A DNA stretch of 64,000 nt, taken from Theocolax elegans (Eukaryota; Arthropoda; Insecta; Hymenoptera; Cerocephalidae). The position numbers and the translations under genes are program-made. The stretch's first letter is position 1, and every line of letters begins with the position of its first letter. Of this stretch, positions 32,970 through 45,600 are shown piece by piece. The stretch spans positions 60,589,249 to 60,653,248 of the forward strand of contig CM047427.1 of assembly GCA_026168455.1 (NCBI GenBank), in the 5' to 3' direction. The notes under the pieces are model-generated. The model saw only the letters and a program-made list of their open reading frames with translations, did not search any database and had not been told where the DNA came from.

Positions 32970-34504
32970 TTATTCAACCATTTGAAGAAGTGAATTGATG
33001 GTTGTATCTTTCTTGCCATTGTTTACATCATAAACAGATTTTATCACTTCTTTATCAATATTTGGGAACATTTCAGCAATCTGAAAAAAATTACAAGTAA
33101 TTAAATCATTTTTAGTATGAATATTGATTGATATAATTATATTGTTCTATGTAGCTGCACTATAGGAACATCACTTTTTCTTTAAACCATATAATTGCAA
33201 ACAAAATTTGTTTTATACATAAAAGTAAATCATTTTATAAAACTAACGACAATACAATAGAATTAAAATATCACTTACTTGTTTCAGTTCAACTTCAGCA
33301 TTTGGTAATGAGCTTGCAGGAACAGCTGGAGTAGGATTGGTAGGAGGTGCTGTGTAAACATTGACAGGTGCAAATGGTGTTAAGTTTCCAGTCATATTTG
33401 TTGATGGTATCATCATGACAGGAGGAGCCATTTCCATGTAAGATCTTGGAATTCTTGCCTAATTAAACAAAAAGTAATAAGAAAAATGTATAAGCAAATA
33501 ACATAAATTTATAATAAATTTGTACATGCCTGATAACTTAATACTAAATTGATAGATCCTTCTTGGTTTTCTCCTTGTTTCCCACTAAGTAAGTACCAGT
33601 CTTCATACGTTGTTCCTTTCTCAATAACTTGAGATGGAATGTCTATGTGGCCCCAAGCAATTAGTTCATCCATTGTAAAAGAACATTCATCGTATATTTC
33701 TACATATATTTTACTGACGCCAGGAGGTAGGAAGCTATATTTTTATAAAAAAAAATGCATTAATAACCAGAAAAACACCTCTAAAAAGTGTAATATAGAT
33801 ATTTATTTCTTACACTTGTATGACTTTATTCCAATGTGGGTTTTTTCCACCCTTTCTATCTGTGTGAGTTTCATATATCGAATGACCAACTCTTAATCGA
33901 ACATAAGGGTCCATTCCTGTGAATCCATAATTTTTTACAAGTTTTGCCTAAACAGAAATAAATTATAAATTATACCATTGAAATAATAATTTTTTGTTAT
34001 ACAAGGTTTGCTACATTACTTGTACTACTGTTATTGTAAGTCTTCCCATTAAAGCCATTGTTTGATTCTGCATTTGCTGTAAGGCAAATGCAGCTTGTCG
34101 ATCAGCTTCTTCCTGTTGATTTCCAGACATTGAATCTTCTATCCTTAAAAAATTTGAAGGCAAAGGACCTAACATCACCTAAAAATATATTGTTATGAAT
34201 TTCACACTGATATGAGCAACAAGTAAGTATAATTTCTTTGTATCACAGTAAGATGTGTGTAAACTAATTAAAAAAATTATAAATTTTATATTATATAATT
34301 TTTAAAAGTATTTATTTTATAAATAATTTTTATGGTAAATATATTTTACAATGAATGCAGCACTATTTATGTATCGAGACATAACCTAAAAATATTTCAA
34401 ATTTTGATGTAACAATTTATCAAAGTTGAAAAAAAATGTCCCTGAAAATGACTCACTCGTTTTCTCCATTCTTCGCACTGCTCTAAACCTTTTGCGGTTT
34501 CCAT
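32970..34504 (-). CDS. Tollip: Toll-interacting protein TOLLIP
   Basis: TOLLIP is an endosomal adaptor that binds TOM1, phosphoinositides and ubiquitin, linking ubiquitinated receptors to endolysosomal sorting. Exons on the minus strand are 34504-34457, 34178-34020, 33947-33814, 33734-33530, 33458-33279 and 33080-32970. They join in phase to 278 aa, against about 274 in vertebrates. Residues 17-55 form the TOM1-binding segment ([10 protein letters not shown], 20-29). The C2 domain spans about 60-180 ([32 protein letters not shown]). A proline-rich linker follows, then a CUE domain at 243-278 with MFP (246-248) and the di-leucine at 273-274. The intron after exon 4 starts GCATGT; only that GC donor keeps the frame. 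It is divergently spaced from nothing nearby and lies 1.1 kb from the 3' end of mars on the same strand. Confidence 0.95.
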
Positions 34505-35587
34505 ATTACGTTTCACTTATCAATAAACAACTCGGCCACTGCAGAAGAAGAATAATTGTCAACGCCGACTCTCATCAAGTTTAATCCATGCAAATGATTC
34601 ACGTGTTATTTAAGTATTAGGCCGACTTTGTGAATACTACCCAATTTATTATGTTTACTTTTCACAGTTGATCCGTGCACAAATTATATGAAAAATAATA
34701 TGAATCGTCGGTTTAACAGCTGGAGCTCCGTGTGACACTGACAGAGCTTTCGTAGTGTATATGTTTTTATCAAATTAGAAGAATCTGTAGATTTCTTCAT
34801 TACCAGCTCTATTTCAAAAGTCGCCAACAATAACATACTGCTCATCGTTAAAAAATATATTTCTTTTAAAAACATTTTGAAATAATTGCACAAACATAAA
34901 TTTTTTTTTCAATTTTTTATTTATTGTAGATTAAAAACTTTTCTCTTTGCGAATATTAATACTAAAAAAATATTTTTAATACTTAATTTAAAATACAAAA
35001 TCAGATACATCTAATAAATAGAAAATATATTTCATTCAATAAAACCCACATTTTAAAATTTACAATTGATTAAGACTTGATTTTAATCTTTAATGAGATA
35101 AATTGATACATTTTAATCTTTAGCCAACTTACAACGTTTAAAAAGTATATTTTAATTTATAATAATTTGCCTGAATAATGAAATCTATCAAATAATCGCT
35201 TAAAGGATTAAAACTTTTGTAAAGTTTAAAATACAGGTTTTACACTTTTCACTTTCAGATGTTTAATTTTCGGGTTTGGTGTAGTAGTGTAAACTTGTAA
35301 ATTGTAAAATTTGGTTTAATTCATTATTTTAAAATAAGTACCCTAAAACATTTATTTATTTCTTGTATAATAAAATATTAAAACAATATATATATAATTC
35401 TAAAATACTTAAAGAGTTACAAAAATTACACATATACACATATAACATAAGCTACTATCTACTATATAATACAACAACTTTCCATCGCTCTTCAAAAAGT
35501 TTCACCTTGATACACAAAATTAATCATATTTGTATTAATAATTTTGAGGACTTCTATTTAGGTTCAGCATTTTCAATATCTTTTTAA
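34505..35587. other. Tollip promoter and mars 3' UTR region
   Basis: A patch of slightly higher GC directly upstream of Tollip (34520-34760), then AT-rich DNA. No gene is seen. Confidence 0.45.
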
Positions 35588-38500
35588 TCAGTCTTTCTTA
35601 ACGTTTGATCTTCTTGTATCCTATGAAATAAAATGATACATTATTATTAAAGTATTTCATATTGTTTTAAATGTCAGAATAAAGAAAAAAAACTATATAT
35701 ATATATATATATATGTATATGTACTTTAGATCTTCTCTTGTTTATAAAGTTATTTTCAGTATTTATTATTGTAGAATCAAATTCACTTGTAGAACGCGAT
35801 TTTCTTCTCAATATTGGTGTCGTCTGCTCTGTATCATTATTAGTCGTATCTGCAACTTTTGATTGTTTAACTGATTTAGGCGTCGCCATAACTCCTACAG
35901 AGTTATCTAAAGTTGCACCCATTACATTATTTGAAATTGATCTCTAAAATTTACATTAGATTAATATATTATATAGTTAACATTATGTTAATAATCGTAT
36001 AATTGAATTACGTTTTTTTTCCTATCTTTGACTCGAGGCGTCGATCCAAAGCTTCTATTAAAAGGCTCGCCTATCGAAGAATTCATGTATGTAGTATCAA
36101 AAACCTATTCATAACAAAATTAGAATTATAATATAATAATTAATTCAATCGTTTCAAAAAAAGTGTATAAAAAGTTGAAATACGCTTACAATTGTAGTTC
36201 TTGGTGTGTTACTTTTAAAAAAATTCTTAAGCATACTCCTTGTGACTCTAGATGGAACCTGCCAATTAAATATTTTTATCAAATATACAGTTTTAGAGTA
36301 GCTTATAAAATCGTAAAAGTGAAATAAGCTAGGAACTAATAATCCCGGGTTTGATTTTCAAGTAATCTTTACTGATTAATATAAGAGTTATTAGAGAAAG
36401 TATTTTAGAAATGTTTTACAAACGTAACACATGCTTTCGTCACATATTAGTACTTATTTGGTAGTATCAAAATAGAACTATAATAAATAAAATTGATAAG
36501 TCAAAGTTAAACCATACTTCAGATTCAATTTTTCCTGATCTCGATCTTCTCGGTGTATGTTTCTTAATGGATTCTTTGCTATCAAACACCGTATCATTTA
36601 TTTTGTAATATGGCTCCTATAAAATACATAAAATTTTTTCTGAATATAGAATTAATATTTTTTTCATATTTATGTATATTTGTAAATTACCGATTCCAAT
36701 GAAATTGATTTATTGTTTTTCAAAACAGACATAGTAGAAAAAGATTTTGATATATTCTCAACATTCATAGGAGTATCAGTTATTGTTTCTTCATTTGACA
36801 TATTATAACTGATGTTCTCAAAGTCAAGTTTTCTTCCAACGGGTTCGTTAATCTCATCAGTATCTTCTAAAACTATAAGAAATGTATAATATTTTTACAG
36901 TATTCAATTTAATTTTAATTTCAGTAAATTACAATTTTAAGTCATAAATTTTTTTTTACAAAAATAGATTTTATAGAAGAGGTATATCTCATTTTTATTA
37001 ATTACATTTATTAGAAGAACAACAATTTTATGCAAAGCCCAAATCAAGCAACTAGTAGATAATTGAATTTTTTTATCGCTCTATAGCTATATAACTATAA
37101 CTGAAGCAATAAGTATAAAACGTTTGTTTGTGGTATTTGAGCACTTTAACTGCATCTTTATATTTAAACGTAATATTTCGATACATGGACTTAAGAGGAA
37201 TGATTTTTATAAATATCATTGGGTATGAATGTAGATTTTCCACTCTCATGAATGATGCTTAAGATGGTTTGAGATAGTAAAAAATTATTTCGAATTGTTA
37301 GATTTTAAAATAATGTTAGTAAATGATCTTCGCTTCTTTATAAAAATCTTTAACTCATTTAACAAAGAAACCATTTAAATAAAAGAACGTTACCTAATTT
37401 CATGTCGTCATTAATGCTGTCATTGCATTCCGTAAATTTTTGTAATTGTGCTGGTTCCTCTTTGAAAATAACTTTGTTTACAGACTTAGTAATGGAAGCT
37501 GCCAACTCATCTTTATGAGGTTTTAAGATGCTTTTCGCTGGAGTTCGATCTGAGTTTATATATGAGATCGAATTATCGAGACGAACATCCGGTGTTTTAC
37601 ACATTTGGCTAAGTTTTATTGCAATCAGTGGACTCATTGTTGATCTACTGGAGTTAGAGCGTTCCATCTTTTTTAAAGGCAACTTCCATTTGTTTGTTGA
37701 TCGAGGTGTTGACACGCGAATTGATTTTTTTGTAGGGGTTCCAATGCTTTCCTTTTCAATTTTCTCCTTTTTTTGAGTGATTCTAGAAATATTATAATAA
37801 TTACTGCAAATATTTTTATTTTAATATTTATTTGTATGAATACTTTTATAAGCATTATAACTATATATCATTTTTATATATTTTATTAATATACTTTTAT
37901 AATTTAAAAATTTAACAATTTTAAATGATGTAAAGAATTAATTAAAATATAAATTTGTTCTCTTAATTATTATCTATTTTCTCAAAATCAAGTAATCAAT
38001 TTGAAGCACTGCAAACTTAAAATACATTTGTTTAATTTTTATTAATATAATATAAAATATATATTTATTATCAATTAATTACTTAAATGTATAAAAATTA
38101 TAGACTACTTATTCAAAGAAAATAATGTATTTTTATGCTATCACAGATATTTATTCATAATTATAACTAGATCGAAAGTGAGATTTAAGAAAGTAATAAA
38201 ATGTTTTTAAATCAATTTGCATGACATCCAGTTTTTAAAAAATATATATTATATTATAATAAGATTTATTAATTTATGTGTTAATTCTATTTAAAACAAA
38301 AAATTTTTATTTTGTCTATATATTCGATGCTTTTTTGTACACGGCATGATGCAATTAAAATTTTAACAAAAAATTCAACAAAATTATTCAAAATTGCACT
38401 TTTTTAGAGTTTTAGCAATTATTGTTAATTTTCAAATTACTGCGAAAGTATGCAGCCCAAGTGTATTTAACATATGTTCTACCAACGTAGAAGGACCACA

Positions 38501-41500
38501 CGAAGTATAATAACGGGAAAAGGAAATGTTAGTAACAATGGTATTTAAATGGTGAATAAATCACTGTATAAATTTAAACTGCTGTATGTATAAATTTTAA
38601 CTGATGTAAATAATTACAAAGCATATATCATTTTGAATTTCTCACAAATTCATTTAGAGCAAATTTTGACATTTTTTACCTTTGCTTCCTGAATACTCAT
38701 CTTTATACTTGGAAATTAGCTGTATGTGTAAAAATAAGTGTACCCTTACCCTAAATAAAAAATTATGAGATTGAAAAAATTGATTATACTTACAAAAGTG
38801 GTTCTATATTTGCTTTGCTGTCATCTTCACCATTTTCTTTATCTTTTACCTTCTTTCTAGCAGCCATAATATGAGCTCTGAGGGAACTTGGCTTAGAAGA
38901 GAGTGGTTTTTTCTTAGCTGTAACTTTTTTCACGACCGGCTTTTTAAGTTTCGGTTTCTGATCACCATCTAAAATTTCTTCCACCCAATTGTGCGATTTT
39001 AAATTTTCTAAATTATCAAAACGATTATCGCAATTCTTGATTTCCATATACATCATATCCCAAAATCCTTGCAGATCCTTACAGGTTACAAGCATTTCAC
39101 CCTTTCCATGTTCACAATCATTTACAAGACCACGAAATCGTTCAAATTTTTTATTGATTAAAAGTTGGGTCTGTCCCACCGTTGCTTGTATGAGGTAACG
39201 AATATCGTCGGGAGTTTCATTGTTTTCTTTTACAATATTCCAATGTTCACAACAATCATTTAATCGTATAATTTCCTTTTCAAGAATGTATTTGAAGTAC
39301 TGTGAAGACAATCAAATAATGTAACATATTATCAATGTTATAATGCAGATAATAATTCATAAATAAAACTGTTCTCACCTGAGCTGTACGTTCCTCTTCT
39401 TCTATGGAGATATTTAAAGTTTGCATAATTGTATCTTTGGTTGGGATTTCAGATATAGATTTTCTAGTACGTTGTATCATTTCCTTCCGTGCGCTGTTTT
39501 TGCCACGTGTTGTTACGACATAAGGTGAGAAAAATACAGGAGGTTTATCCAGTGATGTATCTTTTGGTAATGTTACACTCAAACTCAAATTATGACCTGT
39601 TTCACTGATGATATTTTTCTCTTCTCTGTCGTTTGATACTAAACATTTTAGTGTTTCTTTACTGCTATTTTGATTTAAAGATTCTGTGTGTGGAATTATT
39701 TCTTCATTGCTCTGATGCTTCAAAAATTTTCTGGTTGAAATAGATATTGTAGGGGAAGATGTTAAAGACTGATTTGTAGTTTCTATAAAGTTTGATGAAG
39801 TTTCTGCAGTGCAATTCAACTTTAACATTTTTTTATTTTTTGTAGGAGTAGAAGATGAATTATTAAAAGACTCATTTGTAATTTTCGAAGATGTATTTTG
39901 GATGTTTTCCAGAGTTAATCTTTGTGTAGCTGGTAAATCCTTTGATTTACTTCTTGTTAACCTTTGAGGTAACTGCAAAAAATGTATCATTTTTATATTA
40001 ATTTTTTACTGAATTGATTTAAGTAAAACCTACTTCTGTGTAAATAGTTGTCATTTCTGTTACGTCCAAGTGTAATGTCTATAATTCAAAAATTTTATTA
40101 TTTTCAAATCATTTTAGTATTATTACATATTATAATGAACTTTAATACATTTTTACCTCAAACTTATTTTGCTCTGCAATATTGTTTATCCTATTACTTA
40201 TTGCTTTATTAGGCTCTTCAATTATTAGTTTCTATAATGGCATAATTCAATTTTAATTTTACTAATAATTAGTAATAATTAGTGATAATAATAATTAATA
40301 ATAATTTAATAGCATTTCATGTTGCAACTTTTTTAATGCACAAAAATAATTTTACCTGTATGTTATATTTATCTTGTATAGGCTCAGTAGTATTATTACT
40401 ATTAATATTTTCTTTTTTACTATCTATGACAATTTTATTCTGCAAATAAAGAATTATAATTTTTTTATGATATTTTTAGTTTTAATAAAAAAAAGAAATA
40501 CTACATTACAGTTCTTATGTTAATTTAAATAGAAATAAATCATGTAATGACTATACCTTATTTTTTTCTTTTATTTTAGATCTGATTTTCTCTCGGGTCT
40601 CTGCATTTCTTACAGCTTTAATTTGTAATCGTTTTTCTGTCACTCTACTAAGTTTCTTTAATGGTTGTGACTCCACAATTGTATTTGTACTTTTATAAGG
40701 TTTTTCAAATACACCTTTATTTTCAGTTTTAGATGGTGGAGAAAACCATCGATGATGAACAACTCCTGCTTTAAATGCTGGCTTAGTTTGCTTTTTACTT
40801 GCCAGTTTTTGTCGAGTTTTTATTTCTCGCCACTTTTGTAGTTCAAGTACTTTTTGCATGTAACATTTTTCTAGTGTGTCTCTATCTAAAATGTAAAATT
40901 AATTGTATTAATAAAATATGAATAAAATATGTTGTGATTAATGTAATTTATAGGTTTAAATAGTAAAATATAAAAACTCAAATAGATTAGTATTTTTAAA
41001 CTATGGTTACAATTACTTGTAAATTAAAAATTTAAATATATTTAGATATAACCAAATTCATAATGAATATTATATAGCATTATTTTTGTTTTAAACATAT
41101 TGCTTAATTACAGGGGTCACTTCAATGCAGAATTCAATTTGCACTTTAAAATCAATGGGACCTTCAACAAGGGAATGAAGAAGTTAAGCCCGTTGATCAA
41201 AACAGGAAAATGAAACAACGCATAACACCAAAGCACTGAGTTTCGTAATTTAAATACATTAAAAAAAAACGAACCTTTGTCGTTCCGATGGTTCTCACGG
41301 TTTTCAGAATCGTAACTTTTCTCTTCCTGTAGACTATCGTTTTGGCACTCTTCAAGATTGCGAGTAGCACCGAAACGGTTACTTCTGAAATTATGCCGGG
41401 ACTCTTGAAATCTTTTCCGCCGTAGTACTCGATTCAGATCTCCATCCTCGCGACCACCTCCCGCGTTTTTGTACAGTTGACGTAAATCGGTCATCTTCAT
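35588..41500 (-). CDS. mars: HURP/DLGAP5 (Mars), GKAP-domain mitotic spindle protein
   Basis: HURP/Mars binds and stabilises kinetochore microtubules in mitosis. Fourteen minus-strand exons join in continuous phase to 980 aa: 41500-41275, 40885-40557, 40439-40356, 40231-40157, 40078-40034, 39972-39379, 39299-38794, 37782-37394, 36872-36691, 36616-36518, 36258-36190, 36104-36012, 35943-35725 and 35620-35588. The basic N-terminus (about 75-185; VLELQKWREIKTRQKLA, AGVVHHRWFSPP) resembles the microtubule-binding part of HURP. The GKAP homology begins at about 452: YFKYILEKEIIRLNDC, TVGQTQLL (491-498) and FWDMMY (530-535). About 360 more residues follow, rich in Ser/Thr-Pro sites (VSTPRS, RTPAKS, NTPRTT, GSTPRV), which are likely Cdk targets. 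KEN motifs occur in SKKENIN and KDKENGED, suggesting APC/C control. The small exons 3-5 and the final 10-residue exon are the least certain. Confidence 0.88.
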
Positions 41501-41688
41501 ACAATCTTTTGTACCTACACCACGCTAAGTTTATAACGTACTTATGATACTAATAAGTAACTTTGTATTTGTATTACGTGTGTAACTGTCAAATTTTCAA
41601 TTGAATGTGGTTAGTTTAAACGCCGCTAGAGGCGACACATACGCAACGGACATCACTCATCAGCTATATGTATATATATGTATATGAC

Positions 41689-41692
<4 letters not shown>

Positions 41693-41766
<74 letters not shown>

Positions 41767-41815
41767 TTGTTGTGTCTATGTGTTGTGCGTGCATGCGTGC
41801 GTGTGTGTGTGCATA
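41693..41815. repeat. compound (TA)n(TG)n microsatellite
   Basis: About 50 bases of TA, then GTATATATATG, then TG repeats degrading into TGCGTG units. Confidence 0.9.
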
Positions 41816-42524
41816 AGTATAGCAAAGTAGCATGTACGCTTACGTATTTATGTGGTTACATTTATTGTTTCGTTAAATGACTGTTAAATGAGAAGTATAT
41901 AATTAATTAATTGCTAATGAGTACTAAAATACCTGTGGTTGAAAAGAGAATATGTTTATTGTGAGTAAACAAGCCTCCTAATCACATTCAGTTTTATGTA
42001 AATATACGTAAAATACGTAAATTTCAAACGCGGTACATACCGGTGTCCGGTACACAACTCACAAACTGAACGTAACTTTTAAACGAATTTTATGTATACG
42101 CGACTATCTTCGTTGGTTTAACACTTCAGATGTTTCGTCCAGCGATGCTTAGTCGATATTATACATTTGCAAACTACTTTACCGACTACCAGTAAATAAG
42201 ATATTTTACCGATATATACCATACGTACTATTTTTAAAAACAAACGTGGAAGAAATGAAATAATTATTAACATTGAAATAACATTGAAAATTGATTTAAT
42301 TGAGGTTAACTTTGGTGTCAATCGCTAATTCTTCAATTGAAGCAATATTCTGTGATTAATGTTATTACGCAATTGATTAACAATATTGACAACCATTTAT
42401 TTAAAATTAATTAATTTAGTCTGATGACATCTTTGCAATTTGAAAACTCAATTTATCTGGTATTATTGATTTCTTGTGAAGAGCAACCTATAACTAGTGC
42501 AAACAAGTATGAGGATAACATGTG

Positions 42525-42538
42525 GTCGTCATGGGAGC
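42525..42538 (+). promoter_or_regulatory. candidate RFX X-box upstream of CFAP58
   Basis: GTCGTCATGGGAGC matches the X-box pattern RYYNYYWWRRNRAC at 13 of 14 positions (G instead of A at position 13). RFX factors drive ciliary genes, and CFAP58 is one. The distance of about 130 bases to the ATG is typical. Evidence is a single site without conservation data. Confidence 0.4.
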
Positions 42539-42666
42539 TCGTCAACAAAATCAGTGCGTACAAGCCCACCTGACACTTGAGACAACTAAGAAGGAAATTG
42601 CTTTTTAGCACAAACTAGTAAATTTGTGTGTTTTCAACCGCTACATTTTGATTATCATCAACAATC

Positions 42667-45600
42667 ATGATGGACATGGAAATGAACGCTGAACTGGAGA
42701 GGGTAATCGCTATGAATTTTGTAATATTCACCTGCATCATGCTTTGCTTTAATTTGTACGCTACTCTTAATAATCTTAATTGAGTTTATGAATTTTTTAT
42801 TGTTAAAAGTTATAGTATATTGTTTTTTCATTAGTCATTATTTTACTTCTAAACGTTATTCATAAGAGTAAGTAGTAGTAATTAAAATATAAGGCGTTTC
42901 TAACGTACATACGTAATACGATAATACGTAAATCTATTTTTACTTCACTTGAATTTATAATTTTTCACTGATATCCCCGAGTTATATTATTTATGATAAA
43001 TTTTGATCAATTATATACGTTTTATTACTTATAGGATGGAGGAAGCGACGAAGGTGACGCTTCTACAGAAGCAAGTTCGGCTGGAAGCGTTTATTGTACT
43101 TTGGAGCAAGATTTTGCGCGGGTAATTATGCGGTATACTAATAAAAGATATTGTAAAATACAGATAAAAAAACTATATGATTTCTATTTTCACAAACAAT
43201 TATAATGTCAGATAACAAATGAAATGAAGAGCAACGATGCGTTAGCGGTTTACCAGGCCGAATACACGCGACTTTTCGAATGCCTTTACAAAGCTCATCG
43301 ACTCGAGGAAGATTTAACCGAAAAGTGTCGAATATTGAAGGTAACTTTATTACATAAATCGACACTGTCATTACTAGTTGATTAATTAGCAATTGTTAAT
43401 TTTAGGACGAAATAACTGAAAGCTCGAACCAAATTTTAACATTGGAGAAAAAAGTAGAGAAAGATGCGATTAATATAGAACAATTGAAGAAAGAAATTTT
43501 GGATGGTAAAAGACTTGCCGATGCTGCTCATACAAGGGAACAAAAATCTCGCGAAGTTATCGAAAATTTGCGCCTTTCCATATCAAAGCTGACCGATGAA
43601 CTCGAGCAAAAAAATAAGCAGCTTTCAACGGACGAACAGTAAGATTATTTAGTCATCGAATATTAAAACTCTTTTTTTACTAATTTAACCGTGTAAATTT
43701 TTTGAGCAAACTGATTATTATTTATTATAAAATAATTAGCAAATTTAAAATGAGTTTATTTGTTCAGTAACGTTAAAGCAAGCAAGCAAAAGGATGGATC
43801 ATCCAAGGAGCGCGAACGTCTGCTTGGCGAAGTCGAAACATTGAAGCAAAGACTGAAAACCGTCTCGAGTTACAATCAGGAAATTGAACACAAACTAAGC
43901 GAAGCCGAGCGCCAGATAAACGAGATGCAGGAAAAAATCGATCGACAGAATAACGATATGACTAAAGAGCACAGGGAACGCGAAATACTTGAATCAGAAT
44001 TGCAAACTACTCATGACGAATTGAGGCTTCGAACTGCTGATCTTCAGGTATTCATTTTTCTTCATTACCCCTTCACCTATAAAGTTCATGCTCATGTTTA
44101 TCAAAACGGATTGAAAATGTATATATATATATATATAAGTGTCTTTATACTTGAAATTTATTGATTACTATAATAACCAACTTGTAAATAAAAAGCTTTA
44201 CTAAGTACCGCTACGACAATACAGAAATATTTCGAGTTCGAGTATAAATAGTACCTGTTCTTTTCAATAGAAACTGATGCCACTTGGTCTACTGACAAAG
44301 CACATGATTGAATTCTTACAGTCAAACATTTAAAAGATATAGATGGAGCAGCTTAATTGGTACTTCGGTATAAAAACTTCAAAACAATGAAAAAAAAAAC
44401 AATAGTTCTAAATATTTAAAAATATTAATCATTTCGTTGAATTAAAACTATGAAAAATTTAAAATGATCAGCAGATTGATGTCAAATTGAATACGGTAAC
44501 ATTAAATATAATGGGTTAAATTATAATAGATTATTAAATATAAAAATTAAACTTTAGAGAATAGGTAAAAGCTTTTTTTGTAAACTAAAATCCCAAAATT
44601 TAATCTCAGGTTTAGCTAAGGTACAAGTAATCTAATAAGAAAAGTAAATTACAGTCTTTAGAAAATGACAGGTATTTCATTCACGCGTTTTAAGCTAAAG
44701 ATTTATGGGTTACCCTGTACTAATTTATTAGTGCAATTTAATTGTTTGTATATATGTGTGTTAATTAATATCTATAGACTTTTCCAATACTCCATTAAAA
44801 TAAAAAAGTAATTTAAATTGAAAATTTTGTAATAAAATCATACAGACAAATTCTTGTTTAAGGCAGCCGATGATGCATTGAAAAAATCATCGATCAGCGC
44901 TGCTAAGCAAAATGATGCATTCACCGAACAAAAACTCGAAATTGAAAAGAATCATAAGGAAATACAAAAATTGTTGGTAAAACAAATGACCATGAAATCC
45001 GAGCTTGATCGGTTAAATACACGGCACGATGAAACTAAAAAAGAATTGATTGACAAGAACAAAACTATAAAAGACATGGCTAGAGAAATCCAAAGGTAAA
45101 CCATAATAATATTTATAAAGGAATGATGTTGAAATGTTATTAAAATTTAAATATAAATGCAGATTAAAGGAAGAATTAAGTAAAATCAAATCGGAAAAAG
45201 AAAGTACGATGAAAAAATTGGTAACCGAAAAAAGTTTAAGCATAAAAACAGATGAAAAGGTGACAAGAATGTCTGCTGATTTAAGAAATGCTGAGATGGA
45301 AATCGCAATTTTCAGAAAACAAGTGGAAAATGAAAAGAAAACTATTGAGAAACTCAGCCGTGAGAAAGACGCGGCGCAAAAAAATATCACCCTTCTTGAA
45401 GATTTAAATAAAAAAATAACACTTGAAATTCAAGTATACGAACAAACTAATCGAAAAATGGAGTCTACCATTGACGAAATGACAAGCAATTCAAACGAAA
45501 TGAAGAGGCAAATAAAAAGTATTGAAAAGGAAAGAGACAGGTACATGCTGGAATCTCAAGAATTAACGCATCAGGTCTTTCGTACTTATAATAAAAAAAT

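Larger units (their letters stand above)
41501..42666. promoter_or_regulatory. divergent spacer between mars and CFAP58
   Basis: A 1.2-kb intergenic region with both start codons facing outward. It holds a compound (TA)n-(TG)n microsatellite (41693-41815). Near 41618 is a small inverted repeat, GCCGCTAGAGGCG. An X-box-like site lies 130 bases before the CFAP58 ATG. No TATA box is evident on either side. Confidence 0.5.

Noticed and set aside
41668..41880. Frame coding for IYIY and VCVC runs
   Set aside because: Translation of the (TA)n(TG)n microsatellite.
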